Shown here: positions 36,798-44,865 of the stretch, piece after piece
Position numbering within the stretch: position 1 is the first letter of the stretch
How the letters are laid out: each line of letters opens with the position of its first letter
NCBI GenBank assembly: GCA_030645495.1
Contig: JAUSLV010000018.1
Location: forward strand, 186,001 to 250,000
Reading direction: 5' to 3'
Length of the DNA: 64,000 nt
Source: Actinomycetota bacterium
GTDB taxonomy: Bacteria; Actinomycetota; Acidimicrobiia; Acidimicrobiales; Ilumatobacteraceae
The notes under the pieces: generated by a model
Seen by the model: only the letters and a program-made list of their open reading frames with translations
The model's database searches: none
What the model was told of the DNA's origin: nothing
Position numbers and translations under genes: made by a program

Positions 36798-37445
36798 TCA
36801 CACGAGTGCGTCGGCCAGCACGGCGACGATCACCACCACCACGATCACGAAGTTGTACACCGTGTGTGCCGTGGCCGACTCGACGGTCGCCTCGGTGCGA
36901 TCGCGAGCGATGGCGAAACGACGCAGGTAGGCCCACATGAAGTAGGCGCCACCCAGCGACAGGGCGAGCGCCGCCCCGATCGGGATGCCGATGAGCGCGT
37001 GCACCAGGCCGAACTGCACCACCTTCAGTGCCCGTCGCCGGTGCGACCACACCTCCGCCCCGGTGCGGAACAGCCGCTCCTCGGCGTACGCGAAGAGGGG
37101 AAGGGCCGGCAGCAGCAGCGCCATGAAGGCCAGCGGGATCAGCCACTCCCACACCGTGCCGGTGGTGGCGGTCGAGCTGCCGAACACCGGGTTGCCGTCG
37201 CCACCGATCGCTGACCACCAGCCCCAGTCGAGCCCGGGCACCGACATGATCACGGTCGCGGTGGCGATCACCGCCGCCAGCAGCAACGGCACCGGCCAGA
37301 CGTGCCGCCAACCGGCGTTGCGCCATACTCGCTGCACCAGCGAACGACCGTCGGCAGTACGCGAATGCTGCACGCCGGTGACCAGCCGGAAGCCCATGAA
37401 GCCGAGAACGGCGAACGTGAGGATGTTGGTGAGCAGGTCGTTCAA
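36798..37445 (-). CDS. CPBP-family intramembrane protease
   Basis: A 215-residue membrane protein of the CPBP (Abi/Rce1-like) family. The three conserved motifs are present: EERLFR (EExxxR), FGLVHALIG (FxxxH) and HTVYNF (HxxxN). Family members process prenylated or CAAX-like proteins and bacteriocins; the bacterial substrates are mostly unknown. The start is uncertain: TTG 37445 begins a membrane-like N-terminus (NDLLTNILTFAVLGFMGF), but no clear -10 box or Shine-Dalgarno site supports it, and no ATG is near. Confidence 0.82.
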   Translation of the reverse strand: MNDLLTNILTFAVLGFMGFRLVTGVQHSRTADGRSLVQRVWRNAGWRHVWPVPLLLAAVIATATVIMSVPGLDWGWWSAIGGDGNPVFGSSTATTGTVWEWLIPLAFMALLLPALPLFAYAEERLFRTGAEVWSHRRRALKVVQFGLVHALIGIPIGAALALSLGGAYFMWAYLRRFAIARDRTEATVESATAHTVYNFVIVVVVIVAVLADALV

Positions 37446-37488
37446 CGTGAGCAGTCGGGAAGTGCGCCGAGCGGCGACCGGTACGGAC

Positions 37489-38118
37489 CTAGGGCCGGCT
37501 GAAGGTGCCGGTGACCGACGCCTCGTCGAGCGCCGCCAGCTGGATGGCCTCGACGAGATCGAGCCCGGGGGTTCCATCGCTGAGGTCGACCGGCTCGAAG
37601 AGGTAATAGACCGTCATCACGTAGGTGTGGATCTGGCCCGACGGCGGGCACGGGCCGGTGTAGCCGACGACACCCGTGCCGTTGGTGCCCTCGTACGCCC
37701 CGAGCGGCACGGTCTCTTCGCCGATCGAGACCGCAGTGTCGGCAAGGCCGGCGATCGCCCAGTGCACGAACTCGGGAGCATCCATGTCGGTGAGCGTGAG
37801 CGCGATCTCGACGGTGCCGGCGGGTGCCGTGCTCCACGAGAGGGCAGGGGCCAGGTTGGGGCCGTCGCAGCTGTAGCGCGCGTCGATCTCGGCACCTTCG
37901 CGCCAGGGGGCGATCAGCGACAGACCACCGGCAGGGACGGAGCCGCCGGAGGTGTCGGGCTCGCCGATCAGTGTGCCGGTGGTGTCGGTGGTGACCGCAA
38001 CGGTGGAGATCGACGCCTCTTGGCCCGGCTCTGCCGGCCGCAGCGTGCGGCCATCGTCGTTGCAGCCGGCGACGAGGACCACGAGGAGGGTGGAGGCGAG
38101 GAGACGGGCGCGGCGCAC
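37489..38118 (-). CDS. PEBP/YbhB-like lipoprotein
   Basis: A 209-residue lipoprotein with lipobox VAGC (Cys16 or so from GTG 38118), then a Thr-rich linker and a phosphatidylethanolamine-binding (YbhB/YbcL) domain: DARYSCDGPNLAPALSW, TLTDMDAPEFVHWAIAGL and TGPCPPSGQIHTYVMTVYYL. The exact ligand is unknown. TACACT ends 7 bases before GTG 38118 (leaderless). It lies 43 bases upstream of the CPBP start on the same strand. Confidence 0.88.
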   Translation of the reverse strand: MRRARLLASTLLVVLVAGCNDDGRTLRPAEPGQEASISTVAVTTDTTGTLIGEPDTSGGSVPAGGLSLIAPWREGAEIDARYSCDGPNLAPALSWSTAPAGTVEIALTLTDMDAPEFVHWAIAGLADTAVSIGEETVPLGAYEGTNGTGVVGYTGPCPPSGQIHTYVMTVYYLFEPVDLSDGTPGLDLVEAIQLAALDEASVTGTFSRP

Positions 38119-38193
38119 GGCGGTCAGTGTAGTTGCCACCCCGCGAGCGGACCCGCCGCGCTCGCAGATTCCGCGCGCCGGTACAGTGCAGGC

Positions 38194-39120
38194 GTGGCCG
38201 ACCCGCTCTGCTTGCTCACCGTGCACGCCCACCCCGACGACGAAGCGTCGAAGGGTGCGCCCACCGTCGCCCGCTACCACGCGGAAGGCGTGCGCACTGT
38301 CCTGGTGTGTTGCACCGGAGGCGAGGAGGGCGACCTGCAGAACCCCGGCTTGCGCGAGCCCGGCCAGCCGTTCCACGGCCTCACCCCCGAGCAGGAGAAG
38401 GCGCTGCTGGCACAGGTGCGCCCCGGCGAGTTGTCTCGCTCGGCCGAGATCATCGGCTTCGACGAAGTGGTGATGCTCGGGTATCGCGACTCGGGCATCG
38501 TCGACAGCCCGCCCAACAGCCATCCCGACTGCTTCCACATGGCCCCGCTCGACGAGGCAGTGGGCCGCCTGGTGGCGGTCATCCGTAGCGAGAAGCCGCA
38601 CGTCATCGTCACCTACGGCGACGACCAGCGCGGGTACCCCCACCCCGATCACCTGAAGGTGCACGACATCTCGATCCCCGCGTTCGAGCGGGCCGGCGAC
38701 CCGGCCTGGTACCCCGAGCTGGGCGAGCCGTGGCAGCCGCTGAAGCTGTACTACTCGGTGTGGTCGAAGGCCCGCATGGTGGCGGTGCACGAAGGAATGA
38801 TCAAACACCGCGGCGAGTCGCCCTACGAGCAGGCGTGGCTCGACCGGGCCGGCCACGACGACCGCGTCACCACCAAGCTCGAGATCGCTGCCTACCTGGG
38901 TGCTCGCAGCGGCTCGTTGAAGGCCCACGCCACGCAGGTCGACCCCACCGAGCCGTGGTGGTTCGGCCTGTCCGACGAGCAGCTGGCCGAGGTGTACCCG
39001 TGGGAGGACTGGATCCTGGCCCGCTCGCTGGTCGGTTTGCCCGAGTCGGGCGAGCTGGAGGACGATCTGTTCGCCGGCGTCAGGCAGCACACCCCGGCCG
39101 TGCGTGGCGGTGCCGAATGA
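38194..39120 (+). CDS. mca: Mycothiol S-conjugate amidase Mca (LmbE family)
   Basis: A 308-residue zinc hydrolase of the LmbE/PIG-L family. The zinc motif AHPDDEASKG is at residues 12-21, and the third ligand is in the HPDHLKVHD segment. The SxxG-type insertion and length match Mca rather than the deacetylase MshB (Mca starts CLLTVHAHPDDE). Mca cleaves S-conjugates of mycothiol to mercapturates for detoxification. GTG 38194 has TACAGT 6 bases upstream. It overlaps the following small gene as ATGA. This implies the organism makes mycothiol. Confidence 0.92.
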   Translation: MADPLCLLTVHAHPDDEASKGAPTVARYHAEGVRTVLVCCTGGEEGDLQNPGLREPGQPFHGLTPEQEKALLAQVRPGELSRSAEIIGFDEVVMLGYRDSGIVDSPPNSHPDCFHMAPLDEAVGRLVAVIRSEKPHVIVTYGDDQRGYPHPDHLKVHDISIPAFERAGDPAWYPELGEPWQPLKLYYSVWSKARMVAVHEGMIKHRGESPYEQAWLDRAGHDDRVTTKLEIAAYLGARSGSLKAHATQVDPTEPWWFGLSDEQLAEVYPWEDWILARSLVGLPESGELEDDLFAGVRQHTPAVRGGAE

Positions 39121-39344
39121 GCCTGCACTACCGAGTGGCGTTCGCCAAGAACGACGAGGCGGTCGAAGGGCCCGACGACGCCGACAACGTGGTCACGATC
39201 AGCGCCGCCGACGCGGCGCTGGGTGCGCAGGTGGCCTTCATGCAGGGCAAGCTGAAGAACACCGGCAGCACGGGCGAGCTGCTCGCCGCACTCGCCGACG
39301 GTTCTGCCGCGGCGGCGATCAGCCGGCTCGCATCGCGTCCCTGA
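39117..39344 (+). CDS. Small protein downstream of mca
   Basis: A 75-residue acidic protein (MSLHYRVAFAKNDEAVEGPD; later TGSTGELLAALADGSAAAAI), translationally coupled to mca by an ATGA overlap. It may be a helical adaptor; no family recognised. Its 3' end overlaps the converging chbG-like gene by 26 bases. Coupling to mca suggests a linked role in thiol-conjugate metabolism. Confidence 0.65.
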   Translation: MSLHYRVAFAKNDEAVEGPDDADNVVTISAADAALGAQVAFMQGKLKNTGSTGELLAALADGSAAAAISRLASRP

Positions 39345-40170
39345 GCGAGCGATACCCGATCGGTACGGCGCCCGACTCGACCAACAAGCCGCGGAGCATC
39401 TCGTCGACCGTCACGAGTTCGTGGTCGTCGATCCAGAGCGCTGCCGACGGGCTGATCGCGCGCACCTCCGGGCTGTCGATCACCGGCTGCACGTGGATCT
39501 CGCTGACCCCCGCGGGCAAGTTGCGGATCGCGTCGTAGACGCGCTCGCGGCTGCCGGCGCGCCAGTCGTGGTCGAAGTGGTCGGGGAACACGATGCCCTC
39601 CTCGGCCGCGAGGCGGCGGAAGGGGAACCCGGCCTGCTCGGCGCTGATGGTGGACGGCAGACGGATGGGCAGGCGGAACTCGACGGCCAGTTCGAGGTAC
39701 ACGTCGAAGAACTCGGGGCGCAGGGTGATCACCGACAGGTGCGGCGCGAGGTGCGTGACGTCGATGCCCCACGCGAGCGCCCGCTCGATCTGGGCGCGGC
39801 ATTCGCGCAGCACCTCGGCCGGGTCGGCGTGCTGCCACAGGTCGTCGACCTCGCGCGGGAAGCCGCCCTCGCCCGACAGCAACGTGGGTGCATGCGTGAT
39901 CGGGCCGAAGCGGTAGGCCTCGTGCTCGCAGTTGAGCGTGAGGTGCACGCCGATGTCGTCGGTGGGCAGCGCGCGCATCGCCGCGTCGCGCGCCCACGGT
40001 GCCGGAACCATCAGGCTGGCGCAGGTGGCCACGCCGTGGCGGAGGGCATCGAACACGCCCTCGTTCGCCGCGTGACAGCTACCGAGGTCGTCGCAGGAGA
40101 TGATCACCAGGCGAGTGTCGGGGGAGTACCCGAGGCGTTCGGCGAGGGAACGTGGTACATCGGTGCTCAT
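39319..40170 (-). CDS. ChbG/HpnK-family carbohydrate deacetylase
   Basis: A 283-residue member of the YdjC-like (ChbG/HpnK) family of carbohydrate deacetylases. Metal ligands are expected in VIISCDDLGSCH (Asp27-Asp28 region), the HLTLN motif (GVHLTLNCEHEA) and HLAPHLSVI (near residue 137). Substrates in other bacteria are chitobiose and hopanoid-linked sugars; here unknown. ATG 40170 has TAGCGT 8 bases upstream. It lies next to a thermonuclease-like gene on the same strand. Confidence 0.85.
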   Translation of the reverse strand: MSTDVPRSLAERLGYSPDTRLVIISCDDLGSCHAANEGVFDALRHGVATCASLMVPAPWARDAAMRALPTDDIGVHLTLNCEHEAYRFGPITHAPTLLSGEGGFPREVDDLWQHADPAEVLRECRAQIERALAWGIDVTHLAPHLSVITLRPEFFDVYLELAVEFRLPIRLPSTISAEQAGFPFRRLAAEEGIVFPDHFDHDWRAGSRERVYDAIRNLPAGVSEIHVQPVIDSPEVRAISPSAALWIDDHELVTVDEMLRGLLVESGAVPIGYRSLRDAMRAG

Positions 40171-40181
40171 CGGGCCGAACG

Positions 40182-40685
40182 CTACCCGCTGCAGCCACTC
40201 CACAGCCCGGCATCGGCCGCCTCGGCTTCGCGGGCCGCCTGCACGAACTGCTCCGCATGGGCGACGTTCGGCGGGATGGTGAGCACCTGCGCATACCCCT
40301 GGCGCACGATCTGCAGGTTCACGAACGTGCCATCGGCCAGGTACACGTAGGCGAGCAGCCGGTCGTAGGGGTCGCGGGGCTCGACGTCGCGCTCGAGGTA
40401 CAGCGGCGTGCCCTCGGGCAACAGCGACTCGGTGTAGGCGCTGGCCTCCGGCCCGAAGCACTCCACGGGCGAGTTCGGCTTCTTCGTCTCGGGTGTGTCG
40501 ATGCCGATCAGGCGCACGCGCTCCTCCACCCCGTCGACGATCACGTCGATCGTGTCGCCGTCGACCACCCGGTCGAGCGTGGCATTTGGTGTGAGCACCG
40601 TGGTGACGTCGGGCGCGTGGGTTGCGGGCGCGCCGGAACACGCCACGAGCACAATGACGAAGGGAGCCCATGCGAGCGGTCGCAT
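40182..40685 (-). CDS. Thermonuclease-like lipoprotein (SNase family)
   Basis: A 167-residue staphylococcal-nuclease-like (SNc/TNase) protein with a lipoprotein signal (RPLAWAPFVIVLVACSG). The domain has DRVVDGDTIDVIV, ERVRLIGIDTPETK, then YLERDVEPRDPYDRLLAYVYL, matching the two Arg/Asp/Glu-rich catalytic segments of SNase. It would be anchored on the outer face of the membrane and cut extracellular DNA or RNA. The ATG at 40685 lies inside a perfect 17-bp hairpin along with the Shine-Dalgarno, which should control translation. Confidence 0.88.
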   Translation of the reverse strand: MRPLAWAPFVIVLVACSGAPATHAPDVTTVLTPNATLDRVVDGDTIDVIVDGVEERVRLIGIDTPETKKPNSPVECFGPEASAYTESLLPEGTPLYLERDVEPRDPYDRLLAYVYLADGTFVNLQIVRQGYAQVLTIPPNVAHAEQFVQAAREAEAADAGLWSGCSG

Positions 40686-40696
40686 GGGCTCCCTTC
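40659..40696 (-). promoter_or_regulatory. 17-bp hairpin sequestering Shine-Dalgarno and start codon of the nuclease
   Basis: On the minus strand GAAGGGAGCCCATGCGA (40696-40680) pairs perfectly with the downstream complement (40675-40659) over a 4-base loop. The Shine-Dalgarno-like GGGAG and the ATG (40685-40683) of the nuclease are both in the 5' arm, so ribosomes would be blocked until it melts. It also lies 28 bases after the thiolase stop and may terminate that gene, in which case the nuclease would need its own promoter. The loop is GC-rich, and no U-tract follows. Confidence 0.7.
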
Positions 40697-40723
40697 TATC
40701 GGGGTTCGGTGATCGAGCGGCGG

Positions 40724-41902
40724 TTACAGGCGCTCGATGATGGTGCCGGTGCCCAGACCGCCACCGCAGCACATGCTCACCAGGCCGTACTTGCCGCCCG
40801 TGCGCTCGAGCTCGTAGAGCGCCTTGGTGAGCAGGAAGCCACCTGTTGCGCCCAGTGGGTGGCCGAGGGCGATCGCTCCGCCGTTCGGGTTCACCTTGGC
40901 CGGGTCGGCGCCGACGGCCTTCTGGAACGCGAGCACGACCGAGGCAAAGGCCTCGTTGATCTCGAACGTGTCGATGTCGTCGATGGAGAGGCCGGTGCGG
41001 GCCAGCAACTTCCGCGTGGCATCGATCGGGCCTTCCAGCATCAGCACCGGATCGACACCCACGAGGCAGGTGTCGAGGATGCGGGCGCGGGGCTTCAGGC
41101 CCAGGGCGGCAGCCTTCTCTTCCGTCATCATCAGCACCGCGCTGGCGCCGTCGCTGATCTGGCTGCTGTTGCCGGCGGTGTGCACACCGTTGGGGCGGCC
41201 CACGGGCTTCAGCGTGGCCAGCTTCTCCATCGTGGTCTCGCGCATGCCTTCGTCGCGGGCGACGGTGTGGAACGTGTCGAGCACGTTGCCCTCGTCGTCG
41301 CGGTCGGGCGCCTGGACGGTGATGTACTGCCCCCCGAAGCGATCCTCGGCCCATGCCGTGGCGGCGCGCGACTGGCTGGCGAAGGCCAGGCCGTCGGTGT
41401 CCGCGCGGGTGATGCCGTACTTGTCGGCGATGCGCTCGGCGCCCTCGAACTGCGAGGTCATCTCGTACTGCTCGAAGTAGGTCTTGGGGATCGGCACGCC
41501 GAGGCCCAGCGCCTTGTTGCTGTTGCTGCCGATCGGCACGCGGCTCATCACTTCCACGCCGCAGGACAGGGCGACGTCGACGACGCCACCCTTGATCAGC
41601 GCCGCGGCGAGGCTGGTGGCCTGCTGGCTGCTGCCGCACTGGGTGTCGACGGTGGTGGCACCCGCGGTGAGGGGCAGGCCGGCGCTGAGCCAGGCGGTGC
41701 GGGTGATGTTGAACGACTGCTCGCCGACCTGGCTGACGCAGCCGCCGACGACCTGCTCGATGGCAGCCGGATCGATGCCCGTGCGGTCGATGATCGCCCG
41801 CTGGACCTTGGCGAGGACCTCGCCGGGGTGGAGGGAGGCGAGGCCTCCATTGCGCTTGCCGATGGGGGTGCGGACGGCGTCCACGATCACAACGTTGGTC
41901 AT
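40724..41902 (-). CDS. Acetyl-CoA acetyltransferase (thiolase)
   Basis: A 392-residue thiolase. The nucleophile Cys89 lies in TQCGSSQQA, the second cysteine in MCCGGGLGTG near the C-terminus and the catalytic His in ALGHPLGATG; NEAFA is also conserved. It catalyses the reversible condensation or thiolysis of acyl-CoA in beta-oxidation or polyhydroxyalkanoate routes. ATG 41902 has TAGGCT 6 bases upstream; this box overlaps the -10 box of the divergent nudC, so the pair is served by one bidirectional promoter core. Confidence 0.93.
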   Translation of the reverse strand: MTNVVIVDAVRTPIGKRNGGLASLHPGEVLAKVQRAIIDRTGIDPAAIEQVVGGCVSQVGEQSFNITRTAWLSAGLPLTAGATTVDTQCGSSQQATSLAAALIKGGVVDVALSCGVEVMSRVPIGSNSNKALGLGVPIPKTYFEQYEMTSQFEGAERIADKYGITRADTDGLAFASQSRAATAWAEDRFGGQYITVQAPDRDDEGNVLDTFHTVARDEGMRETTMEKLATLKPVGRPNGVHTAGNSSQISDGASAVLMMTEEKAAALGLKPRARILDTCLVGVDPVLMLEGPIDATRKLLARTGLSIDDIDTFEINEAFASVVLAFQKAVGADPAKVNPNGGAIALGHPLGATGGFLLTKALYELERTGGKYGLVSMCCGGGLGTGTIIERL

Positions 41903-41908
41903 GTCGCC

Positions 41909-41918
41909 AGCCTACGGT
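41909..41918. promoter_or_regulatory. Overlapping divergent -10 boxes between thiolase and nudC
   Basis: AGCCTACGGT reads TACGGT on the plus strand (41913-41918), 7 bases before ATG 41926, and TAGGCT on the minus strand (41914-41909), 6 bases before ATG 41902. The boxes share the central TA, as in 1770-1779. The whole gap between the two start codons is 23 bases. Confidence 0.6.
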
Positions 41919-41925
41919 GGCACCC

Positions 41926-42708
41926 ATGGCCAGCTTCAACCCTGCGTTGACCCCACCGGACAGCGCCCATGCGCACCGCTACATCCATGTCATCGGGTCG
42001 AGCGTGTTCGTCGATGATCGAGTGGCCGAACCGGGCTGGAGCGTGCACTTCCTGGGGACGCTCGACGGCGAGGCCTGTTGGGCGGTCGACGTGCCCCAGG
42101 GCGAAGACCCGTCGTACGGCGCGGCCGTCGACCTGTACTCGCTGCACGGGCGCACCACCGAGGTGGAATGGGCGATCGCCGGGCGGGCGGTGCAGCTCAC
42201 CGAGTGGGCGCGCACCCATCGCTTCTGCGGGCGCTGCGGCGAGGCCACTGTGCACTCCGACAACGATCGGTCGATGAAGTGTCCGGCGTGTGGCTTGCTG
42301 GCCTACCCGCGGCTCGCGCCGGCGATGATCACCCTGGTCACGAAGGGTGCGGCCGGCCCCGACCAGCTGGCGCTGCTGGCCCGCGGCGTGAACTTCCGGG
42401 TGCCGATGTACTCGTGCCTGGCCGGTTTCGTGGAGGCCGGCGAGTCGCTCGAACAGTCGGTCGTGCGCGAAGTGCGCGAGGAGGTGGGTATCGAGGTGGC
42501 GTGGCCCACGTACCAGGGCAGTCAGCCCTGGCCGTTCCCGCACAGCCTGATGATCGGGTTCCGCGCCGAGTGGGTGAGCGGTGAGATCGAGTGCGACCCC
42601 ACCGAGATCGTCGACGCCCAGTGGTACCGCCGCGATGAGATCCCCAACATCCCGCCGGGCATCTCCATCGCCCGCAAGCTGATCGACGCCTGGCTCGCCG
42701 AAGCCTGA
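41926..42708 (+). CDS. nudC: NAD+ diphosphatase NudC
   Basis: A 260-residue Nudix hydrolase that cleaves NADH and removes NAD caps from RNA. A zinc ribbon has Cys101, Cys104, Cys119 and Cys122, the Nudix box GFVEAGESLEQSVVREVREEVGIE covers about 167-189 (split here for length), and the NudC-specific SQPWPFPHSLM follows. ATG 41926 is used over an ATG 9 bases earlier because TACGGT ends 7 bases upstream. It is divergent from the thiolase gene. Confidence 0.95.
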   Translation: MASFNPALTPPDSAHAHRYIHVIGSSVFVDDRVAEPGWSVHFLGTLDGEACWAVDVPQGEDPSYGAAVDLYSLHGRTTEVEWAIAGRAVQLTEWARTHRFCGRCGEATVHSDNDRSMKCPACGLLAYPRLAPAMITLVTKGAAGPDQLALLARGVNFRVPMYSCLAGFVEAGESLEQSVVREVREEVGIEVAWPTYQGSQPWPFPHSLMIGFRAEWVSGEIECDPTEIVDAQWYRRDEIPNIPPGISIARKLIDAWLAEA

Positions 42709-42720
42709 CGCGCTGGCCCG

Positions 42721-42748
42721 TTGGGTCAGCCCAGTTGGGTCAGCCCAG
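42721..42748. repeat. Tandem duplication of a 14-base unit at a stop codon
   Basis: TTGGGTCAGCCCAG occurs twice back to back (42721-42734 and 42735-42748). The second copy includes the TGA of the S9 peptidase (minus strand, 42742-42740). A slippage or duplication event at the gene end is the simple reading; the protein end would be the same with one copy. Confidence 0.85.
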
Positions 42749-44764
42749 CTTGGTGGTGAACCAGTCGAGGATGATCTCCGCGCGCTGGCGGCGATGCACC
42801 GGCGAGCCGCTGCGCGACAGCTCGTGGCTCTCGCCGGGGAAGCGGTAGAACGTGACGTCCTTGCCCAGCAGGCGCAGTGCGACGAACAGCTCCTCGGCCT
42901 GGTTGATCGGGCAGCGCAGGTCGTCCTCGCTGTGGATGATCAACATCGGGCAGGTGATGTCGCGCACGTGGCGGATGGGCGAAAGGCGCTCGTATTCGGC
43001 CGGGTCGTCGATGTGGCGCGGCCCGTGCTCGACGCGGAACACGGTGGCGATGTCGCTGTTGAACTCCTCGGTGAGCACGTTGTTGACCGCGCGCTCGCTG
43101 CAGATGCCCTTGAAGCGATCGCTGAAACGGCCGGCGAGCATGGTGGCCATGTAGCCGCCGTAGCTGCCACCGATCATGCCCACTCGCTGCCGGTCGCAGA
43201 ACGGGTAGCGCTCGAGCGTGCTGTCGAGCACCGCCATCACGTCGTCGACGTCGACGCCACCCCAGCCAGAGCCGGGGGCCGCCGGGTGCTTGGGGCCCAT
43301 GATCGCCTGGCCCCACTGCTGTTCGCGACCAGAGCCGCCGCGGGGGTTGCTCATCAGCACCACGAAGCCGGCCGCAGCCTGCATCTGCGCCTCGTCGAAG
43401 AACGATTCGCCGTACTGCGTGTGTGGCCCACCATGCACGTTCAGCATCACCGGGTAGGTGACCGCCGGGTCGAAGCCGGCCGGGCGCATGATCCACGCGT
43501 CGAGCTCGCCACTGCCATCGGTGCACGGCACCGCGAACCGCTCCCACGTGAGCGGGCTCGCCGTCGTGCGGTAGGTGTCGGCGAACGAGGTGAGGCGTCG
43601 CGGGCCATCGGCGGCCAGCACGAACACGTCGGCCACCGCGTCGACCGAGGAAGCCACGTAGGCGACCGTGCCGCCTGCGGCGTGGGCGCCCTTGACGCTG
43701 ATCGCGCCCTCGGTGAGCCGCACGGGGCCCGACCCGTCGGTGGGCACGCGGTAGAGATGGGTTGCTCCACGGTCTTCGGCCGAGGTGAGCAGATTCGCGT
43801 CGTCCAGCCACACCGGCGTCACGGTGCCGGCGGTGGTCTCGAACGTGCGGTCGAGTGCTCGCGACAGCCAGCGGGGGCCATCGCCCGCCTCGCGGTCGAG
43901 TACGGCCACGTGCACGTTCTGCGGGTACGTCTGCGAGTCGGGGTGGCCCAGCAGGGCCACGAGCGAACCCGAAGGGGCTGCCGACGCGCTGCCGGTGATG
44001 CCCGTGTGGTCCGTGAGCGGGGTGATCTCACCCTGCAACGGCACGAGATACAGGTCGCTGGCGAAATCGAGGTCCCAGGTGTCGTGGCGCTGCGCGGAGG
44101 TGACGATCGCCGTGGAGTCGGCGGTCCAGGACACGCCACCGTGCTGGAACTCGCCGGGCGTCAGATTGCGCGGCGCGGCGGTGCCGTCCGCGGGCACCAC
44201 GTACACGTGAGCAGGACGGTCGTACACCCAGCCCTCGCCGTTCAGCTGCGTGAAGAAGCGCTCGATCTTGCGCGGCGACTGCCAGCTGGTGTCGCCTTCT
44301 TCGGCACCGGGCACGCCGTACCGTTCGTGCGGGGTGCGGCTGATGAAACCGATCCAACGCCCGTCGGGGCTGAAGGCCGCGTCGCCCACGCCGTCCTTCA
44401 TCGAGGCGACCGTGCGGGTCTCGCCGGTTGCGGCGAACGGCAGCACGTGCAGCGTCGCCTCACCCTTCTTCAGGCTGCGGCGCGACGTGAACGCGAGGCA
44501 GCTGCCGTCGGGACTCCACGTCGGGGCGCCGTCGTTCTCGCCCCCGGTGATCGGGCGAGGCGGAGTGCCGCCGTCGGTGGCGGCAACCCAGACCTGCGAG
44601 AAGTACTTGTTGTGCTCCATGTCGACGCGAGCGACGACGAACGCCACGTGGCGGCCATCGGGCGACACGCTCGGCGACGACGCCTGTGCGATGTTGCCGA
44701 TGATGCGTTCGGCGATGGCCGCGTGCGGGGACGGCGGGGTGGACGGGTTGGAAGGACCGGACAT
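42740..44764 (-). CDS. S9 family dipeptidyl/acylaminoacyl peptidase
   Basis: A 674-residue cytoplasmic serine peptidase. The first ~400 residues form a TolB/WD40-like beta-propeller (PTWSPDGSCLAF, AAFSPDGRWIGF), the rest is a prolyl-oligopeptidase alpha/beta-hydrolase. The triad residues are in MIGGSYGGYMAT (Ser), HSEDDLRCPINQ (Asp) and FPGESHELSRSG (His). It resembles acylaminoacyl-peptidases (S9C). ATG 44764 follows TACCGT by 7 bases. It is divergent from the maleylpyruvate-isomerase-fold gene. Confidence 0.93.
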   Translation of the reverse strand: MSGPSNPSTPPSPHAAIAERIIGNIAQASSPSVSPDGRHVAFVVARVDMEHNKYFSQVWVAATDGGTPPRPITGGENDGAPTWSPDGSCLAFTSRRSLKKGEATLHVLPFAATGETRTVASMKDGVGDAAFSPDGRWIGFISRTPHERYGVPGAEEGDTSWQSPRKIERFFTQLNGEGWVYDRPAHVYVVPADGTAAPRNLTPGEFQHGGVSWTADSTAIVTSAQRHDTWDLDFASDLYLVPLQGEITPLTDHTGITGSASAAPSGSLVALLGHPDSQTYPQNVHVAVLDREAGDGPRWLSRALDRTFETTAGTVTPVWLDDANLLTSAEDRGATHLYRVPTDGSGPVRLTEGAISVKGAHAAGGTVAYVASSVDAVADVFVLAADGPRRLTSFADTYRTTASPLTWERFAVPCTDGSGELDAWIMRPAGFDPAVTYPVMLNVHGGPHTQYGESFFDEAQMQAAAGFVVLMSNPRGGSGREQQWGQAIMGPKHPAAPGSGWGGVDVDDVMAVLDSTLERYPFCDRQRVGMIGGSYGGYMATMLAGRFSDRFKGICSERAVNNVLTEEFNSDIATVFRVEHGPRHIDDPAEYERLSPIRHVRDITCPMLIIHSEDDLRCPINQAEELFVALRLLGKDVTFYRFPGESHELSRSGSPVHRRQRAEIILDWFTTKLG

Positions 44765-44865
44765 GGCGATGACGGTAGCGGGTGTGCGCGGGCACGCCGT
44801 TCGGGTGTCGGGTGGTGGTGGTCGCGTCGGTGCTCGGCCCGGTTCACTGTGGCACGATCGGGGTG

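Noticed and set aside
38274-39090. Minus-strand frame across mca joined to the PEBP lipoprotein
   Set aside because: The real lipoprotein starts at GTG 38118 with its own TACACT box; the upstream extension is antisense to mca.
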